Below, one piece after another: positions 23,601-36,300 of a DNA stretch of 64,000 bases. Positions within the stretch are counted from its first letter, which is position 1. Every line of letters begins with the position of its first letter. The position numbers were made by a program, and so were the translations under genes. This DNA comes from Dipetalonema caudispina (taxonomy: Eukaryota > Nematoda > Chromadorea > Rhabditida > Onchocercidae), in contig JABVXV010000219.1 of the NCBI GenBank assembly GCA_013365325.1, positions 44,804 through 108,803 of the forward strand. The letters are read 5' to 3'. A model generated the notes under the pieces. That model saw nothing but the letters and a program-made list of their open reading frames with translations. It was not told where the DNA came from and ran no database searches.

Positions 23601-26600
23601 TGTGGGATGGATATTTTGATACATAAGGGGAACTAGTTTTAAGAATTCCTGAAAGGTTAGCTTCACTTCTTTGTATCATTTTGTGAGTGATCAAAGTTGA
23701 AATATGTTTTTTTTTTCAGTCAACTGCCCAGTCTTTTTATAGAATTCTGTGCATAAGTTGTTTAGAGACGCCGTTTCTTCATTTGAAAGCTCATTGACAT
23801 AATTTTGACGAGCTGCTGAAAGTTGTTGATATTATTCGCTTGTTCGTTTTTTTACTTTCTCACCTTCGTTCTACTTCCAGTCAGCAAAAAGATTGGTAGT
23901 TTTTGCAGTAAAAAAAGTGATCATAGTAGGAAGTTTTTATGGCAATTTTTCACGACTAAATGTTGGCGTCGTGAAACCATAAATACGTGTGGCCGTCACA
24001 CTACTCTCATTATGTTTCATCAAGTGAGTTGAAAGTTTCCCTTCCAATAGCCCTGTTTTACGGCTTACCGGATCAGTTTCATGAACGTAGGGATCAGTTT
24101 CGTGAGAGTAATCCTTAGTCGCTCGGATGGTTACACTTTTCGTCCTGTGTATGTGCTGATGGTGAGTATGTCGGAAGAAACACATTTATGTACCGTTGGT
24201 AAACTTTACCTATTGAAAACGAATCATAGCTGCCTGTAGGCAAACATTTATGATTAACTTTTCATTTCAGGAAATATTCCGATAGGTTTTCCTAACATTT
24301 TCTGAAATGAAAAACTGATTCTAAATGTGTGCCTGCAGATGGTTCATGTTTTTTTTGTGTTTTTTCGAAGAATTTCATCAATGTTGTCTTTTAGTTTCAG
24401 GAAGTCTTAGTGTCTAGTTTTTTCTCAATATTTTTTTTTCAGTGTAAATTCGCAAGACAGAGCTATGTTCATGCATTTATCATCTCCTTTCCTTTCGGTA
24501 TTGCTTTTTGGTACTGCATATACTGGGGCACACCGATGATACTTTCTGAAAATCATAGATGCTGACTAATAACGAGGGTGTAGCTAATTAGAACGTGAAA
24601 ACTCAAATTCTGTTAAGTTCTGATAAGAAATTCTTGACCCAAATTTCAGTGATAGAATCACTTGCAGTGTTTCTTGATGTTCCCAATATTTATTTCTGTA
24701 GCGGTCACTTATGCTCACACTTCTTCCACTCATTTCTATACAAATAGCAGTGGACAGATATTAATGACATCTTAGCGTTAGACGAGTTTCATCTCTGCAA
24801 AAGGATCTTTTTGAGGAAAATTTTACAAGAGTTAATTTCTAGACTTTCATGAACTCCATTTACTCCCTAATTAATCAATATCTGCTGATGAGGTAATTTA
24901 AAGTAGCGCGATGAAATGGTCCGTATTGTAATGCTTGCATAATTGCAGGTGCAGAAAAGTTGTGTGTCTCTCATCGTTTTGTTTCATGTGGATGGTCATT
25001 ATCCATGACAGTAACAAAACGTTAAAGAGAAGTAATATCAATTTGGCGAATTTTGAAGGGCAAACACTCCTACTTAGAGCGGTATTGTCCTCACGAGAAC
25101 TATCTGGTGTTTTATTTGATTATGAGATAGAGCCAGCAAGTTTGGCAGTGTGCCACACTGGCATGCCTATCGTCTGCCAAATGCTATGAAGAGATAGAGA
25201 GTATGCATTTTGAATAGAGGATGGAAGAAAGACGATACACGTGGATATGTGCTAAATGAAGAAAGAGTGTCATCAAATGCAAATATTGTCAACCCTCTAC
25301 CAGTCGATCTTTGCTCTTTCTCTGACATTTCCTCACCACTCTCTCTCTCTCTCTCCTCTGTGTAATGTCTGTCTCTACTTACCCAACATTCCATTTATTC
25401 AGTGAGCTAGCGTTAGTTACATTGCGTAATGGCGTGTGATTGATAACTGTCGTATTGTTACGTTCTATGTATATCATTGTCGGATTTTTTATAAAAGGTG
25501 TGCGGAGGAGGAAGGGGTGATCAGGCTATCGATACGGTAATTGAACAGTTTAAGAAGTTTCATTTTATGCTCTGTTTGCAGGTTTTTGTGTCACTGTTAT
25601 TTTTGCCCCAAGAGGGCTTATGCTCATCGCTTCCGGATTCCATTACTCCTTCCTGTTTCCGGTTTCATTTCCGGAAATTTTGCTGAAATTCCTTATTCTT
25701 TTGCTTTTGAATTGTTGATTTCTTCACAGAAGAAAGAGAGCTACCGAAATCGTTGCGTGCCTGTGCTGTTGCATCGCTAATTTAAAGGATGGATCAGGTG
25801 GTTATCACAGCCTCATCAGCTACCTCGCTTAGTACAAGCTCTCAAAGTGATAGCAGTTACCACTTTTCTAATACTATTCATCCATCACTTAGATCTTCTT
25901 ATTTGGATTCCGAGAAGTTATGGTTACCGAACCATCATATGAACTTCCCTTTATCGCCAGATGCTGCTAACTCGGCGGCATCTGCAATTCCGTCACAGAT
26001 TCCACCGTCAGCGCTTATTCAAACAACATTATTCTACCCTCTTCAAAATATCTCGTTGAGTCCATCCATGATGGTACAGCGCCCACCTACCACAGTATCC
26101 AGTGTTAGCAACTGTACATCCAAAACCTTATCTGGTTCCGGACGGTCCAGTGCATCGTTAAATGCGGACATTGTCCCACCTTCTACCTGGGTCAGTTCGT
26201 TTACTTGCCTTGTTTTACGCAGTATCTTATTCATCGATTTATTTATAACTATGCTTAGTTCAAATTTTTTTTTTGTGTCCCTCACATTTATATTTTCAAA
26301 TTTGTTCGTCGTGCCTTTGGGTTTGCTCTTAAAATTTCGTCCTATTCTGCACTCTCTCCTTTAAGTAGTCTCATCCATGAGTACTCACTTTGCCCTATGT
26401 TGTAACGAGCAACATTTAAATGTAAGGCTGAACGATGACTTTTCAATTACATATATTTCGACTACACTTGATATTATTACCCAACTTCAGCAGTCCTTCT
26501 AACAGGCGAGGTTGACTAATGTAGACAGTCATTTATCTTTTATAAGTTTTCAACTGCACTTTTTTCTCTCCCATTCATTCGTTTCTCTGTCCGCTCGCAT

Positions 26601-29600
26601 GGCGCGGGAAATTTCAAATCTAATTATAACTAGTCAATCGAAATTTTGGTAATATCGGCGCGAGTCAACATTGATTACACATATGGCATATTATCAATTT
26701 AAGTTAAGAAGTCATGGGTGGATGTAAGTTGGCATTTTGGTTTTCTGACTTTGGTATCTGCTGCTTTTCCAAACAGGTACTTAGTTTATTTTCCAAGCTT
26801 TCAAAGCAGGCATGATAAAACTGTAGATTAACAAGTTTTTTTTCCTGATTTGCTTTAACATTTTATTCTTCGAAGTCCAAAATTTTGTTCATAGGATTTA
26901 TTATTTTTAGGGATCACAAGATAGTGGACGAGCAACGGGAGGTTTGGCTTCATCACTAAGTCCGGCTGATGATATAGCACCTCAAGGGAGTCCAGAAGTG
27001 CGATCTATTTATGAGTTTGAGATACCTAATACATTAGTTGGATTAATCATTGGTATCAAAGGCAAAACTATAAAGGTTTTTATTCATTCATTCAAATGTT
27101 GTTTGCTAAGGCTTTAAATACGAAAAGAAGATTGCTGTTAATTGTTTTCAATTAATTATATTTGCTTGCGTGATGCACTGGATGTATCCAAGGGTTTTAC
27201 TCTCTGGATTCATAGTACTTTTTTCTTTCTGTGGATGATCTAAATTAAGTTAAAGAATATTCCTTTAAAATGACACCGTCAAGTAAACGCTATTTTACTT
27301 ACGAATGAAACGCATAAGCAAAGGTATGATAACGAGAAAGGGAATAACATTCAAACTTGGTTCAGTTTATATGAGTGTTTCTAAATAACCGAGCAAAACG
27401 CTTCTGTTTTTTTTACTTTTGATTGGACTGGATTTGGACGTAATTTTCGGAAGAAGCTTGCTTACACTGTTTTTGGTTTTCTCACTTTGTTGATGTGTGC
27501 TGTCTTGCTTTTTTGTAGGATTGTTCGTTTTCAGGAACTATGTCTCCGTACAGAAGTAAAAATGATTATCAGGCCCCACCATACACCTGGAAAGGTAAAC
27601 TTTTCTTTTTCTTTAAATTTGAAATTCTAGAAAATTTTGCTGGTCAGATATTTGTTATAGGATTTCGACTTTTGAATCAACTATATCATAATTTCATTGA
27701 ATGTTGCTATAACCACTTTTTTGTTGAAAGTCTGCTTGCCACTTTACATCTTTTAATTTCTCCTCTTCTTTCTTTTCCTCTTTGCAACTTTCCCTATTAA
27801 CAGGAGAAATTGAATTTTCTTGTTTTTCTTTCCTCTTAATCATTTTATCCCTTCCATATTTTTCTTTGTGTTTCCCTCCGTTCTTAGGTTTTGTCTTTAT
27901 TATGACTTAGAATAATGCTAATAATTATGTCATTGTGACTTTTCATTATTAGTTTTAAAGGTGTACTGAGTTCAATAATATGTGACATTATTTTTGGAAA
28001 TTTTTATAAATTCGAAAAAAAATCTTTAAAAAATGAGATTATTTACTTATTTTCTCCAGAACCGGTGTCCATCGATGATAGTTGATTATAAAGTTGTTTT
28101 AAACGTAGTTCTATGCATCGTTTTGATATCGCTAGTTACAGTTAGAAACGCACCAAATTTGTGCTGTGGAAGGATCACGTGAAAATATCAATAGATGTTT
28201 ACGAATGATGCGACGCCGTTTTCCCGCTGCTCGTTTTCCGGAATTGAATTTAAGGCCTGTGCTGCCACCACCATTTCCAGATCCGCCAGCAACACTTTAT
28301 GGTGCAAGGCCAGTACAGGTATTTTTCTTTTCTTTTTGAGCAACTTTCATCTGTTTGAGCCTGTTATTAATTGATGTTTTCTATAGCTCAACTGCGATTC
28401 AGGTTCTGAAACGTCCTGTGTCAGTTAGAAATCAGTAGGCTTGAAATTCGTAGGGATAAAAAGCTCATATAAAATACTAAAATTCATCACATTTACTTAG
28501 GACACATTTTAAATTGCTGTGACATTACCTTTGGTCGTATTCTCGTTAATCAATGTTTAAACATAATGTCACATTTCACTAAATGAAATAGTATTTTGGA
28601 TAACGGACTTTGCATTTTCCAGAAAGTTAGAAGGAAAGAAGGGTTTAAACTTTAGGGAATGAAATCGCAAATCAAAAAGAGTCATTCGTCGATTTATTAG
28701 GAAATGAGCGGGTCACTTATTTCATATGACTTTTGGTAGTGTATGATTTGAAATACACTGAACAACTTGAAATATTTCATAGTGTTTCCCTCCAGTCTTG
28801 GAAAAGAAAGGGTAATTGATCATAGGTGATAAGATCGGAAAGTGTTAGAAGGCGGAGTTACTGAGCGCCAGTAGAAGAATAGCTGAGTGAATTACTACTC
28901 TATGACATCTGTATAAAAAATATTTCAACAGGCAGAATGCATTTTTAGTAAACGATAAGAATGAAGTAACAATGGTGTAATGTGAAAGATGTCTAACAAC
29001 TGCCGCTGCACACGTTGTATAACTGAACTGCATAGAGAACTCCCAGGCATTTTCCGCTAATTAATATCTCTGCATAACACTCACTATATGTAGAAGTTAC
29101 AAAGAAATTAAAATTTATGATCTAATTTTCGTGGGAAAAACATTTTTATGTGAGTTGTCATTATTAGCATTTCAAATCAAAATTAGGATTCAATTCTAAT
29201 TGAAGTATTTCTCAGGCATATGACTATTCTAGCTAGTGGTTATTAGTTTTATTAATTTTCTATGCATATTCCTTCATGTAATATGCTGTTCTATTTAAAT
29301 TTTTTTCATAATGTGTTACTGTTTCGAAACTTAAAACAAATAAAACAACTACGAATCACATGGCAAAAAAAATAATTAGATGTAGTCACATGCTATTTTT
29401 GTTATTATTCATAAAGCTGTTTCAAATGCCTTTTTTCCCTGTTCTTTTTCATTTGTAGGACGTTAGTGAGGAGAGAGGCAAATAATGTGTTATGGATTTT
29501 TTTTAAACATCAAGCATGGAAAAAATATGGTTGTCTAACAAAGAGTGATGTTTGCATGTTTGGCAGGCATCATTGAAGGGCAACCGTCGTGCTATTGGAT

Positions 29601-31368
29601 TGTAGAATTTTCTAAAGTTTTCAAAAAAGGAACTGTATAATAGAATTCCATGGAAATGGATAGCTGTAGCTGTTTTAGCGCTGAGGAGGGTGTAGGGGAT
29701 TTGGTAGTAGTGCAATTTGAAAATGATGATTGGCATTTTATAGTTGACATTGCCGGAAGGTGAACGCTGTCGAGTAATTTGTTCAGCCACCATTGATGTT
29801 GGCCATTTCTTTCTTCAACAACCGCAACATCCAACATTTAATGCATTACAACGACTGGATTATTATATGCTTGGTGTATATATGCAGCCAGCAGGTGTAC
29901 CAGATTTGCCGAGACCAGTGGACGGTTGGTATTGTTTTCCATATTTTTGGCATTATGAAATAGATACCCTACGAGAAAAAGGAGCAGATCAAACTGTGAT
30001 ATATGGAACCTATTATATTTCTCGCTTTGAAGTTTTTAATCCTTTGGAAATTTTCAGTCGATAAGTTATGTGTTGCACCTGCTTTCGATGGTTGGTATCG
30101 TGCTGTAACACTTGATTACTATCAGGAAGAGGATGAAGTTTTGGTAAGATATGTAGATTATGGTGGATATGGTCGTCTTCCAAGAAGTGATTTGAGACAA
30201 ATAAGGTTAGCCAATCAAGAAGTATGCAGGATATAAGTTTTCTTCCATTAAAGTTAGACGAGATGCTAAAGATCATCCTCCACCTGAAATTCGAGAGTGT
30301 GGTGGACAGCGGTTTTTGCTTTGAAGCACTGAAATGTACAGTATAAACTTCATTTTCAATGGCGCAGTTTTAAAGTTGAATGTTTATCGGTAAAATTTTG
30401 AGTTTGAATTCTTTTGATGGGAATTCAGGAATCTTTTGGAATGTTCTACAAGATTTTAATTTTGATGGTCTGCAAATGATTCTGGCATGAATAGTAAATA
30501 TGACAGTGGTAATGATAGTAATGAAAGGGAGCTGGTGTAGTGTTAATGGAAATGAAGCTGAAAATCGCAGTTTTTCCAAGTGCAATTTTTATTTTCTTAC
30601 AGAACTGATTTCATGACGCTGCCGTTTCAAGCTATTGAGTGTTATTTGGGACATGTTATGCCCGTGGATGGTATTATTTTCATTTTTTAATAAGAAGATG
30701 GGGAGGAAGAAGCTAGGAACTTATTAAACCGTAAAGGATGTGAATAGGACGCAGGAGGACCAAGCAGATCACCTTTTTTTCCCCGTTTTGATCTGCTGGT
30801 ATTCATGAAATTGGAAAATGCCCTAGGTCATTTTCCAAAAAGCTTAGGATATGAATTGTGAGGACTCCTACTTAACGATTACAATTTTTTTACTTTTAAT
30901 TTCGTGTGTTTTATTCTCTCATCAATTTCTGTCAGCATATTATTACTTTTAAGGAACAACAAAGTGGTCCGATGAAGCACTAGAGTTGTTTCAAATGTTG
31001 ACGCAGGGTCGTACGTTGGAGTGTTATGTTGTCGGCTATCATATTGATGATTCAAGACCATTTGTCGAAATATTCTCAACTGACGAGAATAATAAGGTTT
31101 ACTTACCTAGTTTCAGAGATCAGTTACCGCCGAAATTAGTTGTTGGATTGTTTGAAGCTTGGAAAAAATTACGATGATTTAGAAATCGCAACTGAAATTT
31201 TGTATTTTTCTTCAGGTGGATCGAATTGATAGTGCTTTGTTAGATGCAAATCTTGCGAAGGCGTGGGATCCGTCGAAAGTTAGACCGGTGCTTCCAAGGC
31301 CAATGCCACCATTAACAACCACACTTTTGGTTGGTCGTATTGGAAATGAAATATATGTCGCAGAATGA
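20687..31368 (+). CDS. akap-1: AKAP1-type mitochondrial anchor with KH and Tudor domains
   Basis: Outer-mitochondrial-membrane scaffold; AKAP1 relatives bind mRNA and, in mammals, protein kinase A. Exons: 20687-20802, 21024-21357, 21876-22015, 25788-26190, 26911-27075, 27535-27594, 28142-28318, 29744-29924, 30058-30205, 30603-30670, 30954-31096, 31216-31368; about 695 residues. The start lies 1 base after TTTTATAG (likely SL site). Residues 13-30 form a membrane anchor (SVAVLTGSLAFAVIYWYI) followed by RRQQ, as in tail-out mitochondrial anchors. The KH domain covers about 361-435 with IYEFEIPNTLVGLIIGIKGK (GxxG present), then VKMIIRPHHTPGK and ICAVEGSRENI. The Tudor core is about 520-575 with DGWYRAVTLDYY and VRYVDYGGYG. 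No PKA-binding helix is identified. The third-to-fourth exon join spans a 3.8 kb intron and is the weakest; the KH-Tudor part is very secure. Confidence 0.88.
22016..25787 (+). promoter_or_regulatory. Large intron and possible internal promoter of the AKAP1-type gene
   Basis: A 3.8 kb intron separates the membrane-anchor exons from the KH/Tudor exons. The exon after it opens with an in-frame ATG at 25789 preceded in frame by TAA, so a shorter anchor-less protein could start there. A CT repeat lies at about 25336-25356 and an imperfect 20-base duplication at 24070-24110. Open frames inside the intron (for example 22984-23265 and 24935-25189) show no family similarity. Confidence 0.35.
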
Positions 31369-33332
31369 AGATCAGAAAGAGTGTAAATCAGTTTATTTAT
31401 CAAGGTGATGAAAGAAATTGTACATGTAGAGCATCCCACCAACTTCGTTATCATCAATTCTCATGAATGGAAATTTTCCAATTTTTTTTCAAATTCTGAA
31501 AATCACGATAGTATTTCACACCACTGGAAGTCTTGAGGTTTTATTTCATTTTTTCAGATTTTCTTTTCGGATGCTGTTTTTGTTAATTTTTTCCTTTTTT
31601 TATTTTTTAGTAATCTCAAAATACGGAAAAAGAGAAAATGTCCTCTTATTTTTTCTGAATTTTTGTTCAGATGTACCTCTCGTTTTTCTGTTCTGTGCAT
31701 GTTATACACATTTTCTGCAGTGTGTGTCTTAGTCTGTGTGGTGTCCCTCTCCTTTCCACATTTCTTCCCCTCTTCCTTATTTTTATTTCTTTCAATTCTT
31801 CGAAATTTGGAAGAAGTTTTCAACTTTGTAATAGTTCTTTCGAATTTTCTTCCCATTGGTTATTTCGCTTTCTGGCTTTGTTTCGTTTCTTATTTCTAGT
31901 GGTTATTTATTTTTAAAGTATGTGCTTTTGTGCAAGAAATTGTGTATTGCTTTCGTCGCAGATTTATTCTTTCTTTCTTGTATATTTCTGTTTTGTTTGT
32001 CGCCATTGGTATTTTGTTTCAGGTTTTAACAAATTGTTTCGCCAGTTTCAAGTTGAGTGTCAGAACGATCTTTTGTTATATGTAAACTGGCTTTTTATGG
32101 TGGTAATTTTATTCTCTTTTGATGGAGAAGTGATGTTAGTTGCGCTATGAGTCGTTGCCAAATTGTATAGAAGATTTGGCCGTTTTGGTGGGTCTTAGTA
32201 AGGTTGATGCTTGGAAATCTTTTTATATTTGTTTTGGAAAATGCAACTGTGCGGATGCATAGAACTTAGATCATCCTTTTTCTCATGACAATCGATGTTT
32301 GAGTCAAAGACTGAAACCAATGGCGGTGATTGATTGGTGTATGGAAACACGGCTTCTTTACCACAGGTTGCTCAGATTTAGGATTCCGAATGTCAGTTTT
32401 CAATTTCAGTATTTTGGCTTCTACTTCTCCTTGACCGTGTGTGCAAGACACCGGGTACTGCTTGTTTGCATGCTGTTTCATTTTTGAATATTGTTTTAAA
32501 TCAGTCCAATTCCGGGTTTCAAATCAGTTTAATATCGGTATTACTATATATTTTCTTTGTGTTCTTATTGTTTTTTGGGAGATTTTTTGCTGTTTACTTC
32601 CTCAATTTTTATCTTTGTTTCATTTATTTTGAATAGTAAGTTTACCGATTTTAACCATTATTTCTTGGGATTTTCTGTATGGTTTTTTTCTGTGCTCTTG
32701 AATTAAATAAGTATCCTCAACACATTCAGTTTTGTCACGTCTATTAGTGATGAGAAAATCAGCTTATATCAGAAGGTGAGCTGGAAGGAAGAATTGTGTG
32801 CTGTCAAGGGGACCCTGGTAACCACAGCAGTTGAAGTAGTTTTTTGAGGTCAAACTGAACATTTTGGGAAAAGCGTGGACATTAACTGGTCCAAAGTATG
32901 GCCACAACAAATTGAGTGGTACATGTACACAGTTATAGTACATTTTAAAGGGTTCCTTCGAGTGATTTTATAAATAATGTGAATCTGGATTTTCATATAC
33001 AGAAGCCTTGTATTGTCCCTTCGAACTCTTGAAGAGAAAAGTTAGCAACACATAAATGCAGAACTTAAGAGACGAACCAGGGTTCCTGAATCTTTTTGTA
33101 GCTAAAATTAATGAAGCATTGCTTTACTGAATTGCATAAAGAGAAATAAAAACAGGTAGTGTTACATCTACAGTAAACGATGTAAGACATCGCACGAAAT
33201 ACATCTGTACAAAAATCATATATGTATACATGGAAGATTACGATAAACAGCGGTACTTCTCTGCAAGGAACAAGCAGCTCATTTTTTGACATGACTTTAA
33301 CACTTCTTAATGTACAACGCATCCATAGAATT
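31369..33332. other. Convergent 3' intergenic region
   Basis: This 2 kb separates the 3' ends of two converging genes. Very T-rich plus-strand sequence at 31460-32640 creates several long open frames rich in Phe, Leu and Cys; their composition follows the base bias and none has a plausible protein signature. No gene is called. Confidence 0.5.
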
Positions 33333-36300
33333 TCAAAAATGGTTCATCGGATAAACTGGATTTTGTGCAGCTGTCATTGGATCACTACCATTACCGTGAT
33401 AGTGATGATGGTGGTATGTCGGTTGGAACAGCGGGACTTGAACTAAAATGAAATAATTAAGACAAATAGAAAGATAAAAACTGAGAAGGAAAAAGAAGTA
33501 GACACAAAATTGCAGAGCACTTGGAACATACAAACGTGGCTCGTATCGGCTACATGTTCGATCGGAATATAGGGAAGTGAAGTTTATATTTCGCTGTAGT
33601 TTGACATCTAAGATAGTGGGTACTTCAGGATATGACAGGAGTAATATAATCTACCCTATATCTAGTATTATATGTAAATATCGTTTAGAAAAAATCATAC
33701 ATTGATATGCTTGTTGCTGCATATTCACTTCTGGTTGCTGCGCATAATAAGACATTCCGTTGTTCGGATATTTCATCGAATGAACATCATACTGTTGTGG
33801 TGCAGAACACTCTACGAATGTTTGAGATGGAAACCGTGGAAAAATGGATGACTTGTTTGGATTGCTATATTGATTGTAGCAATGACCGAATCTTGGATAT
33901 TCAATCCCATTGTACATCCTTGCACTATCCTACAAAAGATAGACAACGAATGACTTCTAGGCTTTCCTAAATTTAACAACTTTGTTTTGAGTAATTATAA
34001 TATTGAGCATATTCCAAATACTATTGCCTTTTGATTAATCCCATCATTTAAGCATATGAAATGGATGATTAGCTGAAGTTGAAAGTAAGAAAACACAAAG
34101 ACTTTTACTAAAACAAAGTACCATATGTGAAAATGCCGCATTATTTGTGGACATATGGCATCCATTGTTAAACAAATTTAATAGTTGCTGTTGTTGATGA
34201 CGAGAATGATGGTATTGTTGAAAATGCGCAAATTGATAATGCTGCTGCTGCTGCTGCTGTTGCTGTTGCTGTTGTTGTTGCTGTGGCTGATGTAGCTGAT
34301 TGGATACTGTTGCAGATGCTGGAATTGAAGATGCATTGCTATACATACTACCGTTAACATTGCTGCTGCCACCATTGACATTGTTATTACCGACTAATGA
34401 TGTTAATGGCATAGCATTCGTGCTACCAATACTACTCGTACTGCTACTGCTGCTAGCATTCCTCGTACATAATAAGGAATTGTCTTGTAATATTGTTGGA
34501 GGTGCTGGTACAGCTAATGCTGATGTTACTGGAATTCGTTGTGGCTGATCGCCTGAAACGATTGAATCATTTATTGATCACAAAAGTTATGCTTCTAGAA
34601 AAAATTAAAGCTGGAATTTTCATGTCATGCCTCCAATGATTTACCTATTCCACATATTTAGAAAACTAATCTGTATTTGGACTTATAATAAGTACTGCAA
34701 ATCTGAATTACAACTGCTTTTTTTTGTAGTTAAAAACGTTAAAACTGCTCATCTGATTGCTTGAGAAAGCAAATCTTTAAAGTCATGAACACCACTATCA
34801 TACGAGAAGCACATTCCTTTCCGAGACAATTGTATTAAGCAAAATTTAATTAATGAAATATCACTGGTTAACAGCAAGCATACCATACTTACATAATGAA
34901 TATCACTTACAAGGTGGTGTGAGAGCATTTTGTTGAGGTGTTACAGCAGCACTATGTGAATCATAAAACGAATTTGTGGAGCATCTAGCGGATGCAGAAA
35001 GATGTGCTGGAGACAGGGCACTATTGGGCGTACCACAGGTAGCTGACATCGGTGAAACTATCTGAAAATAATTGCCGTTCCATGTTAATCCTTCCTTAAA
35101 AAATTCAGGATTTTTACGAATTTTGACATCTGGTTCAATTTGTCAGGTTTTTAGTCGAATTTATTCATTAACTTTAGTTTTAATCATAACACTCATCACA
35201 AAGATACTTCATTGTTCCAATGTTATAAAAAAAAAAAAAACCTTGAAATCTGACTAATAATTTGGCTTCATTGCTTACTTATGATTTGCTGTTAACCAGA
35301 AGAAAAACATACCGAACTGCTTGCGGACTGCACTTTAAGCTTTTCGGTTTCCGCACCTAACGTGGATGGCTGTTCATCACAACGATTAACCAATACTCCA
35401 TCCAAGCAGTTTCCTCCAAGATCATCCAGTGAATTGTTCTGCAAAAATTTACAGTGATCTATAAATTCCCATAATTTAAAGCGAAAGAGAACAACATCAT
35501 AAACAATGTAACCAAAGAAGTATTTCGTGTTATCTTAAGAATAATTCTAAAACTTTCTATCCTCTACGAAGGTTGTTTCTTATGAATGACGGGCTCAATT
35601 TGGATTAGAAAATTGTTCCGCTAAAATACAATTCAAATGTATCAACTCAGAGCCCTTATTCCACTATTTCACGTTATAAGAAATTTGACTGCATTTGTAA
35701 CTTTCGATTCCCAAAAATCTCAAATTAAGATTCAAATCTAGTGCAAAATTATTTGCTGTCAACGTTTATCAGTTATGGAAGTGTTGCTCCAACTCAAACT
35801 AATGCCTAATATTATCTGAAACTAAATATATGGAATAAGAATAAGAATACCGGTCCAATTTGATCCATCAAATCTTTCACGTGTGATTCAGCTAACTCCG
35901 GCATTGCTGACAAATTGCTCATTTCTTCGGGAATGGTGGAAGCTCCAGTTTCGTGCGCTTGTGATGTTGTTGGTAATATTGAACTACCCAATCTTGCTTG
36001 ATCGTACTGTTCAGCTCTTTCTAATTCGGGAACAATACAGTTCATTTGGTGTATTTCCTTAGCCATCGATTTGTTAGACTATATAGAAAATATTATTCCT
36101 ATTTAACAAAATTATGTCCAATATTTAATGTTGAAATTTCAAAACTAACATGCAAAATAATGAAAATGAAAGAAAAGCAAAATTAATTCGTAGCTAATTT
36201 AATGGAAATTATTTTAAACAACAAATTTAAATCCTTTACATCCATTCCGTCATTATAACTGCTTGTTGGACAGTACGGTGCTTGCTTCGACATCATAGTT

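Noticed and set aside
31463..32640. Many Phe/Leu/Cys-rich plus-strand ORFs
   Set aside because: T-rich 3' intergenic sequence lacks stop codons by base bias; the frames overlap each other with no coherent protein.
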